From an uncultured Prevotellaceae bacterium (GTDB lineage: Bacteria; Bacteroidota; Bacteroidia; Bacteroidales; Bacteroidaceae), in the NCBI GenBank assembly GCA_902790625.1, contig CADASP010000005.1, positions 62,001-126,000 of the forward strand: DNA of 64,000 nt, written 5' to 3'. The translations under genes and the position numbers were made by a program. Shown one piece after another: positions 14,519 through 24,135 of the stretch. A model generated the notes under the pieces. That model saw nothing but the letters and a program-made list of their open reading frames with translations, was not told the DNA's origin and did no database searches. Each line of letters begins with the position of its first letter. Within the stretch, counting starts at the first letter, position 1.

Positions 14519-17337
14519 TACTCAATAGCATCGAGGAGGATGAAGGCCGCCCAGTAGTAGGGGTCTTCGTATTGTTTTTTCAGTTGTCCCTTGCGTGCCC
14601 TCTTTGCCCTCGACGAGATGGCGTGACGCACCCTGCGGTTGGCAGCTTCCACGTCCATGGTGCGCAGTTGCTGCTGCGCCAGCCTCAGTGCCTCATGCTT
14701 GCCTTTTCCTTCTGTCAGGTGCTTGTAGAACAGCGACATGAGTATTCGCGTGGCCTTATCGTCTACCTTCCACAGACTCATCAATAGCGCCTGCGCCCCC
14801 GCTTTCTTGAATCCTCTCTGCAACCCGAACACACCGTCGCCCGTCACCTTCCCCAGTCCTGTCTGGCAAGCCGACAGCACCAGCAGCTGCAGTCCTCGCA
14901 GGTCGAGCAGCGATATCTCCTGCGCCGTCAGCACGCCATCGTTCTTCCGTCTGTCGTCTTTCATTCCCAGCAATGTGCGGTTGGCCCCAGCAAAGAACAG
15001 ACCTGAGCGCGTCAGCGCCTTGTCGGCCTCGTTCTGTGCCGCATCGGCCGAGAGGAACTGCAGCCGCTCGTCGATGGCCGAAGCCTTGATGTCGCTGTCG
15101 GTCCAATAGAATCCGTGTGTGGCGATGTGCAGTAGAGCGGGAGCATGGCCTGAAAGGGCCTTGAACGAATGCTCCGAGGCGACATCGGCTTCAAGCAATG
15201 TGGTGGCGATGCTGTCGGTCTGCAACACTTGGGCGATTTCTTCTGCCTCGCGCTTTGTTCCAGGCAGATATTTCAGCCCATTATGTTCTTCGTTCTCGAA
15301 GGGCTTCAGCGCCTCCTCCATCTCTTCCTGTGCTGATGAGCCGACGGCCAGGTCGGCATCAAGCGGTGCGTCGTAGTTCATGCCCCCAAAGACGGTGGCC
15401 GATGCCGGGCGCCCCTCTTGGCGAGGGGTGCTGTCGTCGCCACGGTTTGCAAGCATGCGGGTTGACGACAGGCGATAGAGCTGCCAGCGGTCGGACATCA
15501 CCTCGCCCGGCTTTCCGTCGTAGACGGGCAACGACTCGATGGCGATGTTATACAGCTCGCCGGCAGGTGCGAAATATACGCGGCGGGCTTTTGCCAGATG
15601 GCTCTTCAGCGGCAGCCACACCCTCTCTGTCAGTTGCGTGCTGCTGTAGACCTGCTTGGCATCGATGGCATGCAGCTGGTCGTCGTCCATCAGCGGGATG
15701 AACTCCGGATGGCGCGCGCCACCGCCCACCACCAGCGCGGCATATCGCCCTGTTCCGTCGGAAGAGCGGTAGCGCACAAACTCTATCGCCAGGTCTCGGG
15801 GTCCCATGATTTGGGCAATGCGCTCCCACCCTATCTGCAACTGCTGCGTATAGGAGCCGTAGGTCTTCGACAGCCTCACCAGCCTACGCTCCTGCTTGGT
15901 GATGACCCTTCGCAGCGAGTCGATGTTGAGTGTTCGCTCGTTCTTGGGCAGTTCCAGCTGTTGCAGCAAAGCCCATCGGTTGGCTTGCAGGGCTTTATAG
16001 TTGGTCACGGCCGTTTGGTCGCCGCTCTCCATCAGCAGGTTCACCATCTCCAGCTCGCTCTTCAGCAGCAGTCCCTTCGCCAGCAGCGTCCCATTGAATG
16101 CGCTGCTGAGCATCTTCTCCGTTGGACATTTCTCGGCCATCTGTAGCAGGGTGTTGGTGAACCAGGGTTTCACTTTGCGCCAATACATGTCGCGTTCGCT
16201 CGCCGTCAGGTCGGCAAAGGTGTTCAGGATGACGTTGGTGTAGTGGTTGGTGGCCTTGTAGGCATATATCTCGGCCGAGTCGGTCTGCTCATTGGCCAGG
16301 AAGAACACGGCCATCATGCACGTCGACTGCACGCACGCTGGATGTTCCTCGCCCAGCAGTTGGCGTTGCAGCTGCAGCGCCTGTCGTTGCAGGTCGATGG
16401 CATCGTCATACTGCCGGCACTCATAGTGGTAGGTGGCCATGTTGCTGAGCGACTCGGCGTAGTCGGGGTGATGCTCGCCCAGCACCTGGCGTCGCAACTG
16501 CAACGCCTCGTTGCCATGCTGCATGGCCTCGGCCTCCCTGCCCGTCTTCATGCAGAAGTCGGCCAAGTTGCTCAGGATGGTGGCATAGAGCGGCGACGCG
16601 AGCTGCGAGGTGTCGGAGCGCAGCGCGTCGAGTGCACGTTGCTCCCCGTCGATGGCCTGGGCATATTCGCCTTTGAAATAATGGTATTTGGCCAGGTTGT
16701 TGAGCGACTCTATGCAGTCGGTGTGGTGTGGTGGCAGCGTCTTCTGCCTGATGTCGAGCGCCTCCTGCCCCATTTTGATGGCCTCGTCGTAGTTGCCCAT
16801 GCGAGCGAAGTAGCCCGCCATGTTGCTCACCGACTTGGCATAGTCGGCATCGTCTTTTCCCAGCAGTTCTTCCCTCAGCTCCATGGCTTTGCGCCCCATC
16901 CTCACGGCCTCCATGATTTGTCCTAAATAGGAATGGTAGCGGGCCACATTGTTGAGCGAGGTGGCATAGTCCACATGGTGCTCGCCCACCACCTGGCGCC
17001 TGATGTCCAATGCCTGGTAGCCCATGCGCAGTGCCTCCTGATAGTCTCCGGCACGTGAGTGTATGCCCGCCACGTCGGATAGTGCCTGCGCATATTCGGC
17101 GCTCTGGGTGCCAAAGGCTTCTTCGGCCATCTGCAAGGCGCTTTGCCCTTGCTCTATGGCCTGCACCAGCTTGCCCTCATGCGCCAGCTGGCGAGCCTGG
17201 GCCAGCACCTCGTTGAGATGGCCTACGCTGTCGGCATCGGCCGAGGGCACGCATCTTCCCCCTGCCACCGCCGTTGATGTGAGCAGCAGCAGAAAGAGCC
17301 ACAACGAAAGGAGCGCCCTGCTTGCCATGGCTGTCAT
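14518..17337 (-). CDS. Secreted TPR-CHAT caspase-like protease
   Basis: 939 aa. A signal peptide (LWLFLLLLTSTAVAGG) is followed by about seven or eight 42-residue kinesin-light-chain-type TPR units (about residues 40-360, e.g. GEHHPDYAESLSNMATYHYE), a helical linker, and a C-terminal CHAT domain (about 600-939). Both CHAT catalytic residues are visible: His in LLHIATHGFYW (near 741) and Cys in LVLSACQTGLGK (near 826), so it should be an active cysteine protease. The 5' end overlaps the upstream gene by 4 bp, implying coupled synthesis with that secreted partner. CHAT proteins are better known as cytoplasmic effectors (separase relatives, craspase); export predicts a periplasmic or surface role. 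Target unknown. Confidence 0.92.
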   Translation of the reverse strand: MTAMASRALLSLWLFLLLLTSTAVAGGRCVPSADADSVGHLNEVLAQARQLAHEGKLVQAIEQGQSALQMAEEAFGTQSAEYAQALSDVAGIHSRAGDYQEALRMGYQALDIRRQVVGEHHVDYATSLNNVARYHSYLGQIMEAVRMGRKAMELREELLGKDDADYAKSVSNMAGYFARMGNYDEAIKMGQEALDIRQKTLPPHHTDCIESLNNLAKYHYFKGEYAQAIDGEQRALDALRSDTSQLASPLYATILSNLADFCMKTGREAEAMQHGNEALQLRRQVLGEHHPDYAESLSNMATYHYECRQYDDAIDLQRQALQLQRQLLGEEHPACVQSTCMMAVFFLANEQTDSAEIYAYKATNHYTNVILNTFADLTASERDMYWRKVKPWFTNTLLQMAEKCPTEKMLSSAFNGTLLAKGLLLKSELEMVNLLMESGDQTAVTNYKALQANRWALLQQLELPKNERTLNIDSLRRVITKQERRLVRLSKTYGSYTQQLQIGWERIAQIMGPRDLAIEFVRYRSSDGTGRYAALVVGGGARHPEFIPLMDDDQLHAIDAKQVYSSTQLTERVWLPLKSHLAKARRVYFAPAGELYNIAIESLPVYDGKPGEVMSDRWQLYRLSSTRMLANRGDDSTPRQEGRPASATVFGGMNYDAPLDADLAVGSSAQEEMEEALKPFENEEHNGLKYLPGTKREAEEIAQVLQTDSIATTLLEADVASEHSFKALSGHAPALLHIATHGFYWTDSDIKASAIDERLQFLSADAAQNEADKALTRSGLFFAGANRTLLGMKDDRRKNDGVLTAQEISLLDLRGLQLLVLSACQTGLGKVTGDGVFGLQRGFKKAGAQALLMSLWKVDDKATRILMSLFYKHLTEGKGKHEALRLAQQQLRTMDVEAANRRVRHAISSRAKRARKGQLKKQYEDPYYWAAFILLDAIE

Positions 17338-18485
17338 TCTTTAAGTCCCAGCTTGTCGATGACGTCGGTCGACACCTGGTCGGCAGGAGCCTTGAGCGTG
17401 GTGATGACCCACGTCTTGGCTATCTCGTCCCATTTCTGCTTCGACACCACTTGCCAGCTCTGCTCCACGATGCCCATGCGCTGGTTCTGCCGTGCCATCT
17501 CCTTGCGGTGCTTGTAGTCGCGTTTCCAGTTGGCGCGATATTGCTCGGTGACGTCGCAAGTCTCGTTGATGGTGATGGCCAGCTTGTATTCGCCGGTGCC
17601 CCAACAGTCCTTGAAGTTGTCGCGCTCGTCGCGGAATCCCATGTAGGAGCGTGGCACGATGAAGCTCTCGCCCATCACCTGATAGGCTGGTGTGTCATCG
17701 CCATGGCGCACATAGCGCAGGAAGCCCTTGTCGTCGAGCAGCTTCTGGTCGACGGGGATGTTGATGGTAAACGTTCCCAGCTCCTGGTTCTTCTGCAGCT
17801 GCACAATCTCGTTCATCCACGACGATGAGATGACGATGCTCATGGCGAGGGTGAAGTTCTTGCGCTCGGCAAAGGAATAGGGTATGTGCAGCTGCGTGTT
17901 GGGCAGGTTGGAATGCAGCGGACTGATGATGAGCGTGTCGAGCACCAGTTCAAACTTCGAGTGGTTGATGATGCGATAGAGTTTCGACTGGTCGATGTGG
18001 CATGATATGTAGAACATCGTGTCGTTGCCCTCGGTGCGCAGACATCCTATGCCGTTGAAGCGCATGCCCTTCGGGTCCATGGCTCCGTCGAAGGAGGTGT
18101 CGTCGTAGAAATCGCTCATCTCCGACACGGAATTGATGACCGTCTGATAGACGTTCTCTTTCTTCACGGCCTCTTCCCACTCCTTCTTCTGGCGTGCATT
18201 CCTGGTGACGAGTGCGCCGATGGCGTTAACGCCGAGGTCGAAGAACGATGTCACATAGCCCGAGGCGATGCCCTTCGCGGCCCCTTTCGAGGCGGTGAAG
18301 AGGTCGCCCAAATAGCCGCGCGAGGCATCGCGCTCGCCATTCATCCTACTGATTTGGTTGGCCAGCTCATCACTCGTGTACACGAAAGTCTTGTATTCCG
18401 ACTGCTGTGCCGCTGCTGGGGTGGCGCAAAGGCAGAGCAAGAGTGCCACGATGCCCCCCATCACATCCGTTTTCATCCGTCTCAT
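17334..18485 (-). CDS. Unknown secreted protein paired with the CHAT protease
   Basis: 383 aa, no family recognised. Residues 1-26 form a signal peptide ending ATPAAAQ. The mature part has a Gly/Ala-rich hydrophobic stretch near 60-90 (GAAKGIASGYVTSFFDLGVN) that could insert in a membrane, then mixed alpha/beta sequence and a Lys/Arg-rich C-terminal third. The stop overlaps the protease start (ATGA), so the two are probably a functional pair, with this protein as substrate, inhibitor, activator or receptor. The first residues (MRRMKTDVM) are encoded by a GGATGARAC-type repeat that extends upstream of the start. Confidence 0.75.
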   Translation of the reverse strand: MRRMKTDVMGGIVALLLCLCATPAAAQQSEYKTFVYTSDELANQISRMNGERDASRGYLGDLFTASKGAAKGIASGYVTSFFDLGVNAIGALVTRNARQKKEWEEAVKKENVYQTVINSVSEMSDFYDDTSFDGAMDPKGMRFNGIGCLRTEGNDTMFYISCHIDQSKLYRIINHSKFELVLDTLIISPLHSNLPNTQLHIPYSFAERKNFTLAMSIVISSSWMNEIVQLQKNQELGTFTINIPVDQKLLDDKGFLRYVRHGDDTPAYQVMGESFIVPRSYMGFRDERDNFKDCWGTGEYKLAITINETCDVTEQYRANWKRDYKHRKEMARQNQRMGIVEQSWQVVSKQKWDEIAKTWVITTLKAPADQVSTDVIDKLGLKE

Positions 18486-18541
18486 CCGTTTTTATCGGTT
18501 GTTAATTATTACACTCTTCACTTTTCACTCTTCACTTAAAA
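18452..18541 (-). repeat. CATCCGT and CTTCACT short repeats at a gene start
   Basis: CATCCGTTTT/CATCCGTCT units (about 18465-18495) span the start codon of the secreted protein. CTTCACTTTT/CTTCACTCTT units follow at about 18514-18537, the complement of the GTGARRR family. Confidence 0.75.
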
Positions 18542-18542
18542 A

Positions 18543-20240
<1,698 letters not shown>

Positions 20241-20273
20241 GTTGTGCGGGTCTCTTTTTTTGATAGTTTTGTG

Positions 20274-20304
20274 CAAAGGTACGAAAAATATGGGAAAAAA
20301 CAAA
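20274..20304 (-). promoter_or_regulatory. ettA promoter
   Basis: On the minus strand TTTG (20304-20301), 19 bp, then TAccTTTG (20281-20274), about 34 bp before the ATG at 20240. Near-perfect consensus. Confidence 0.85.
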
Positions 20305-20358
20305 AAAAATAGCCATTTAGTAATAATAAAAAAAATGATTATCCGCAATCAGGTGATT

Positions 20359-20414
20359 GAGACGCTTTCAGCGTCTGGAATCTTCAAAAAACGCTACCGT
20401 CTTTTCAACCGTAC
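20359..20414 (+). repeat. 56-bp dispersed repeat, copy A
   Basis: Perfect reverse-complement match to 36575-36630. It contains the hairpin GACGCTTTCAGCGTC and is preceded by ATGATTATCCGCA, the terminal motif of the element at 39743-40010. Confidence 0.95.
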
Positions 20415-20808
20415 CTTCGAAAAAGATTATGATTATCCGCATGTGTCCGCAAATGACGCTCAGCGTCAGTTGCACTTTACTCAGTTCGCCACGCTGGCCC
20501 CAACGAGCGAGACCTAAATTACATATTTGTAGAATAGGAACTCGTCATCGGAGTACTCACACTCCCCAGCGAGCTGAGCTGAACAACAGCTAAAAAGTGC
20601 AAAAGGATGTGAAATGGAAATTCCTGAATTCTTACAAAAAAAATTTTCATTTTAGGACGAAACAACGCACACTTTAGGCTTTTTGAGCAAGGCTAATGAT
20701 GAGGGAAAATTGATTTTCGACACGGTTTTTGCACAATTACCATAGTTTTGTGCAAGTTTTTAGCTGATTTTTAGGTCATTTTTCGTTTCTGCGAGAACGC
20801 CAAAAAAG

Positions 20809-20848
20809 AAAAAGTCAACGCCAAATTTTTTTTGGGCGTTGACTTTTT
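20809..20848. terminator. Symmetrical hairpin with A/T flanks
   Basis: AAAAAGTCAACGCC pairs perfectly with GGCGTTGACTTTTT across a 12-base loop. Terminator-like in both directions, yet no gene ends nearby. GAAAAAGTCAACGCCA recurs at 57481-57496. Confidence 0.6.
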
Positions 20849-21142
20849 TGAGCCAACCATGGGTTTTTATCGCCAAATCGAGCCTATACACCTAAAAACC
20901 AAATACTTGCTAAAACCTCTCAAAACTCGCAAATTTTCGGCCAAATATTTTTTTGTGGAAAACGCGCGAGTTTTGAGGGCCTTCGGCTGTTTTGAGAAGC
21001 CTTCCGCATTAACAATTTTTATTATTATACGGCTTTTCAAACCTTGGGTGGAGCTTCCCTTTGTTTTACTCGTTGCGCTATCTGTTTGATGCCGCAGGAC
21101 TATTCCAAAGCTGCTACCCACACGAAAACATGTAGGACCCCT

Positions 21143-21164
21143 TTTTTCAAAAAGTCGCGCTCCA
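21143..21164 (+). repeat. Short dispersed repeat TTTTTCAAAAAGTCGCGCTC
   Basis: Matches 5523-5544 and the inverted/direct pair near 57464-57516. Confidence 0.85.
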
Positions 21165-21393
21165 AATTATCGTGTCTCGCCATCGTGGCAAAAAAACGCC
21201 TTCGCTACATGAAAAAAGCAGTGACGACAACCTCGACGGCTGCGAACAGTTGCCACTTTTTTAACGCCCAAAAACTAAAAACAACTTAAAAACGTACAAA
21301 TAATGATATATTTTACTTAATAATCCATCGGAAAGAGCGGTTATTTGCGGAATTGTGCGTAAATTTGCAGCCAAATTGTCTAAAAGATAAATA

Positions 21394-22524
21394 ATGAGCA
21401 GACTCTTTTTGAGGTTTTTGACCGTACTGGCAGCCGTGTCGATGATGGCCTCGTGCCTGAAGGACAGCGACGACGAGACCTCGTACACCAACGACGCAGC
21501 CATCACCCAGTTCACGCTGGGCTCGATGAAGCGATACACCCACTCGCTGACGAAGGCGGGCAACGACACCCTGCTGACCACGACCGTAGCCGGGGCCAAC
21601 TACAAGATGACCATCGACCACCTGCAGGGGCGCATATACAACGTGGAGGTGCTGCCCGTGGGAACCGACGTGAAGCACGTGGTGTGCACCGTGACGGCCA
21701 AGGGCAGGGGGATGCTGGCACTGCAGTCGGCCACCAGCGACTCGCTGAGGTGGTTCTCGGCCACCGACAGCATCGACTTCACCACGCCACGCGTCTTCCG
21801 CGTGTATGCTCCCGACGGCTCAGGTCATCGCGACTACACGGTGCAGCTCAACCTGAGTAGCGACAAGAACGCCGTGTTCACCTGGCAGAAGGCAGCCGAC
21901 CTGGAATTGGCCGACGCAGCCAACATGCGACTGGTGGGCACCGCCGACAGCGTGAGCGTGGAGCTGCGCGACAGCATTGTGGGAGCATCGACCACAGAGA
22001 GATATATGCTGACGGCCGACGGGAGCCTGATGGCTTCGACCGACGGGGGCAACAGCTGGGCTGCCGAGCTGCTCGACGACGACGCCGCACTGCTGCCAGC
22101 ACCAGGACAGGCCGACTGCGTGAGCTGGCCATACGCCACCGCCGATGGCACCGACTACGTGCTGATGGTGGGCACGCCAAGGCAGGACGACGCACCCTAC
22201 ATGCGCGTATGGCGGAAGATAGCACCGCACCAGGGTGGCGGCAGGTGGGTGAGCATGCCCGTAGACGACAGCAACCACTACCCCCTGCCACGGCAGCAGC
22301 ACATCGCACTGGCCCGCTACCAAGGACATGTGGTGGCCGTGGGCAGCGATGCCGTGGTGAGGCAGTCGAGAGACCAAGGCATCACCTGGCGGACCATGGG
22401 CAGCAACTATGCCCTGCCACAGGAGCTCACCGGCAGGGTGGTGAGCATGGCGAGCGACCAGCAGGAGGGCCTGTGGATGCTCACCAGCACTGGACAGCTG
22501 TGGCGAGGCTCAACCCTGAAATGA
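21394..22524 (+). CDS. DUF6242-type lipoprotein
   Basis: 376 aa. The lipoprotein signal MSRLFLRFLTVLAAVSMMASC gives Cys21 for lipidation. The first half resembles Bacteroidales Ig-like lipoproteins with a repeated SDSLRWFSATDSIDF-type strand pattern. The second half has short beta-propeller-like repeats (SLMASTDGGNSWAAE, VVRQSRDQGITWRTMG) similar to Asp-box/sialidase-like blades. It heads the uppS-bamA cluster, its usual position in Bacteroidales, so a role in envelope assembly is inferred; no enzymatic residues recognised. Confidence 0.82.
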   Translation: MSRLFLRFLTVLAAVSMMASCLKDSDDETSYTNDAAITQFTLGSMKRYTHSLTKAGNDTLLTTTVAGANYKMTIDHLQGRIYNVEVLPVGTDVKHVVCTVTAKGRGMLALQSATSDSLRWFSATDSIDFTTPRVFRVYAPDGSGHRDYTVQLNLSSDKNAVFTWQKAADLELADAANMRLVGTADSVSVELRDSIVGASTTERYMLTADGSLMASTDGGNSWAAELLDDDAALLPAPGQADCVSWPYATADGTDYVLMVGTPRQDDAPYMRVWRKIAPHQGGGRWVSMPVDDSNHYPLPRQQHIALARYQGHVVAVGSDAVVRQSRDQGITWRTMGSNYALPQELTGRVVSMASDQQEGLWMLTSTGQLWRGSTLK

Positions 22525-22597
22525 GCGGCACTACGTGCCTAATGAAGAATGAATAAAGAATAAAGCAAGATGAAAAGCCAACAAAAGAAACAAACAG
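22516..22597 (+). repeat. 82-bp duplicated 5' leader/signal-peptide module, copy 1
   Basis: Differs at only three positions from 28038-28119. It covers the last codons of the upstream gene, the intergenic leader and the first nine codons (MKSQQKKQT) of the next. Confidence 0.95.
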
Positions 22598-23349
22598 CTG
22601 TGCTGGCAGTTCTGCTCTTTCTTCATTGTTCATTATACATTAGCCCCGCATGGGCGCAGGACGACCCCGAATACCGCATGGAGGTGGGAGCCGGACTGGG
22701 GCTGATGGCCTACGAGGGCGACTTCAACGGCAACCTGCTGAAAGGCATGCAGCCCAAGGCGGCGGTAGTGGCCAAATATAAAATGAACCCGCGCATGGCG
22801 TGGAGCGCACAGATAGCCATGGGAAAACTGAAAGGCTCGACGAAGAACGTGAAGACGTGGTATCCCTACCTGAACGACCATCCGATGGACTTCAAGACCA
22901 GCCTCACCGACGTCACCGTGCGCTACGAATACAACTTCTGGCCCTTCGGCACAGGGCGCGAATACCTGGGTGCCAAGCCACTCACGCCCTTCTTCGCCAT
23001 AGGAACGGGACTGTGCTTCACGGGAAAGCCAAAGGTGACATGGGCACCAGTGGACGACCCCATAATAATAGACGGAGAACCCTACATACCAGAGACCGAG
23101 GATGCCACCGTGAGCGGAGTGCTGCTCTTCGGCGCGGGCGTGAAATACAAGCTGCAAGACCGACTGAACCTCATCGCCGAGTGGACCATGCACTTCACGG
23201 CCACCGACAGAATCGACGGCGTGGTAGACCCATACGGCATCAAAAGCACGGGCATCTTCAAGAACACCGACTGCTACTCGGCACTGCAGCTGACAGTCAC
23301 CTACGACCTGTGGGCAAAGTGCAAGACCTGCCACAACGACAGAGACTAA
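22570..23349 (+). CDS. DUF6089-type outer-membrane beta-barrel protein
   Basis: 259 aa. Signal peptide ends ...SPAWAQ; the mature part opens DDPEYRMEVGAGLGLMAYEGDFNG and continues with alternating strands, aromatic-rich turns and a C-terminal YDLWAKCKTC. This is the pattern of the DUF6089 barrel encoded beside bamA in Bacteroidales. The signal peptide carries TTCATTGTTCATTATACATTAG-like repeats and the near-palindrome GCCCCGCATGGGC. It shares a leader duplication with the third Skp-like gene at 28092. Function unknown, presumably outer-membrane biogenesis. Confidence 0.85.
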   Translation: MKSQQKKQTAVLAVLLFLHCSLYISPAWAQDDPEYRMEVGAGLGLMAYEGDFNGNLLKGMQPKAAVVAKYKMNPRMAWSAQIAMGKLKGSTKNVKTWYPYLNDHPMDFKTSLTDVTVRYEYNFWPFGTGREYLGAKPLTPFFAIGTGLCFTGKPKVTWAPVDDPIIIDGEPYIPETEDATVSGVLLFGAGVKYKLQDRLNLIAEWTMHFTATDRIDGVVDPYGIKSTGIFKNTDCYSALQLTVTYDLWAKCKTCHNDRD

Positions 23350-23379
23350 CAGAACCGAAAGAAAGAATACATACTGATT

Positions 23380-24132
23380 ATGGATATAGACATCGACATG
23401 ACACGCATACCACGCCACATCGCCATCATCATGGACGGCAATGGGCGATGGGCATTGGAGCGAGGGCTCGACCGCACATTCGGACACAAGGAGGGAATGG
23501 ACGCGGTGAAGCGCATCACCACCGACTGCTCGAACCTGGGGGTGAAGTACCTCACGCTATACGCCTTCTCCACAGAGAACTGGAACAGGCCCGCATACGA
23601 GGTGGAAGCCATCATGGAGCTGGTGCTGAACTTCTTCGAGATGGACCTCTTCCACAACAACAACGTGCGGTGCCGCTTCATTGGCGATTTCTCGCGACTG
23701 TCGGAGAATGTGAAGAAGAAAATAAAGTACATGGAAGACACCACGGCCATGTACACCGGCATGACCATGGTGCTGGCACTGAGCTACTCGTCGAGACTGG
23801 AGATAGCCAAGGCAGTGAAGCAGCTGGCACAGGATGCCAAGGATGGCATCATCAACCCCAGCGACATCAACGAGAAGACCATCAGCGAAAGGCTGTGGAC
23901 CAACTTCATGCCCGACCCCGACCTGCTGATACGCACAGGAGGCGAGCTGCGCATCAGCAACTACCTGCTGTGGCAGATAGCCTACTCGGAGCTATACTTC
24001 TGCGAAACCTACTGGCCCGACTTCAAGAGCGAGGAGCTGCTGCGCGCCATCGCCAGCTACCAAAGCAGGCAGCGACGATTCGGCAAGACCGAAGCACAGG
24101 TGGAGAGGGAGGCGATGGAAGGCCTCGAATAA
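23380..24132 (+). CDS. uppS: Undecaprenyl diphosphate synthase
   Basis: Cis-prenyltransferase that extends farnesyl-PP with isopentenyl-PP to the C55 carrier used for peptidoglycan and surface glycans. 250 aa. Signature HIAIIMDGNGRWAL with the catalytic Asp near residue 20, the STENWNRP loop and the C-terminal DLLIRTGGELRISNYLLWQ motif are all intact. ATG at 23380 gives MDIDIDMTRIPRH; the ATG at 23398 is also possible. The stop is 3 bp from the bamA start. Confidence 0.96.
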   Translation: MDIDIDMTRIPRHIAIIMDGNGRWALERGLDRTFGHKEGMDAVKRITTDCSNLGVKYLTLYAFSTENWNRPAYEVEAIMELVLNFFEMDLFHNNNVRCRFIGDFSRLSENVKKKIKYMEDTTAMYTGMTMVLALSYSSRLEIAKAVKQLAQDAKDGIINPSDINEKTISERLWTNFMPDPDLLIRTGGELRISNYLLWQIAYSELYFCETYWPDFKSEELLRAIASYQSRQRRFGKTEAQVEREAMEGLE

Positions 24133-24135
24133 GAA

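Larger units (their letters stand above)
20320..21393. other. Gene-free, AT-rich repeat region
   Basis: No supported gene. It holds two ATGATTATCCGCA motifs (about 20335 and 20428), the 56-bp repeat at 20359-20414, the strong hairpin at 20809-20848, a 12-bp inverted pair CTCAAAACTCGC (20919-20930/20966-20977), the short repeat at 21143-21164, and a TAaaTTTG -7 motif at 21360-21367. Confidence 0.8.

Noticed and set aside
20832..21089. 85-codon ORF in the AT-rich gap before the DUF6242 gene
   Set aside because: It spans the right arm of one hairpin and a second inverted pair, with no promoter or recognisable protein sequence.
21394..22524. Sialidase from Asp-box-like repeats in the DUF6242 lipoprotein
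   Set aside because: Only two weak Asp-box-like motifs and no sialidase catalytic residues.
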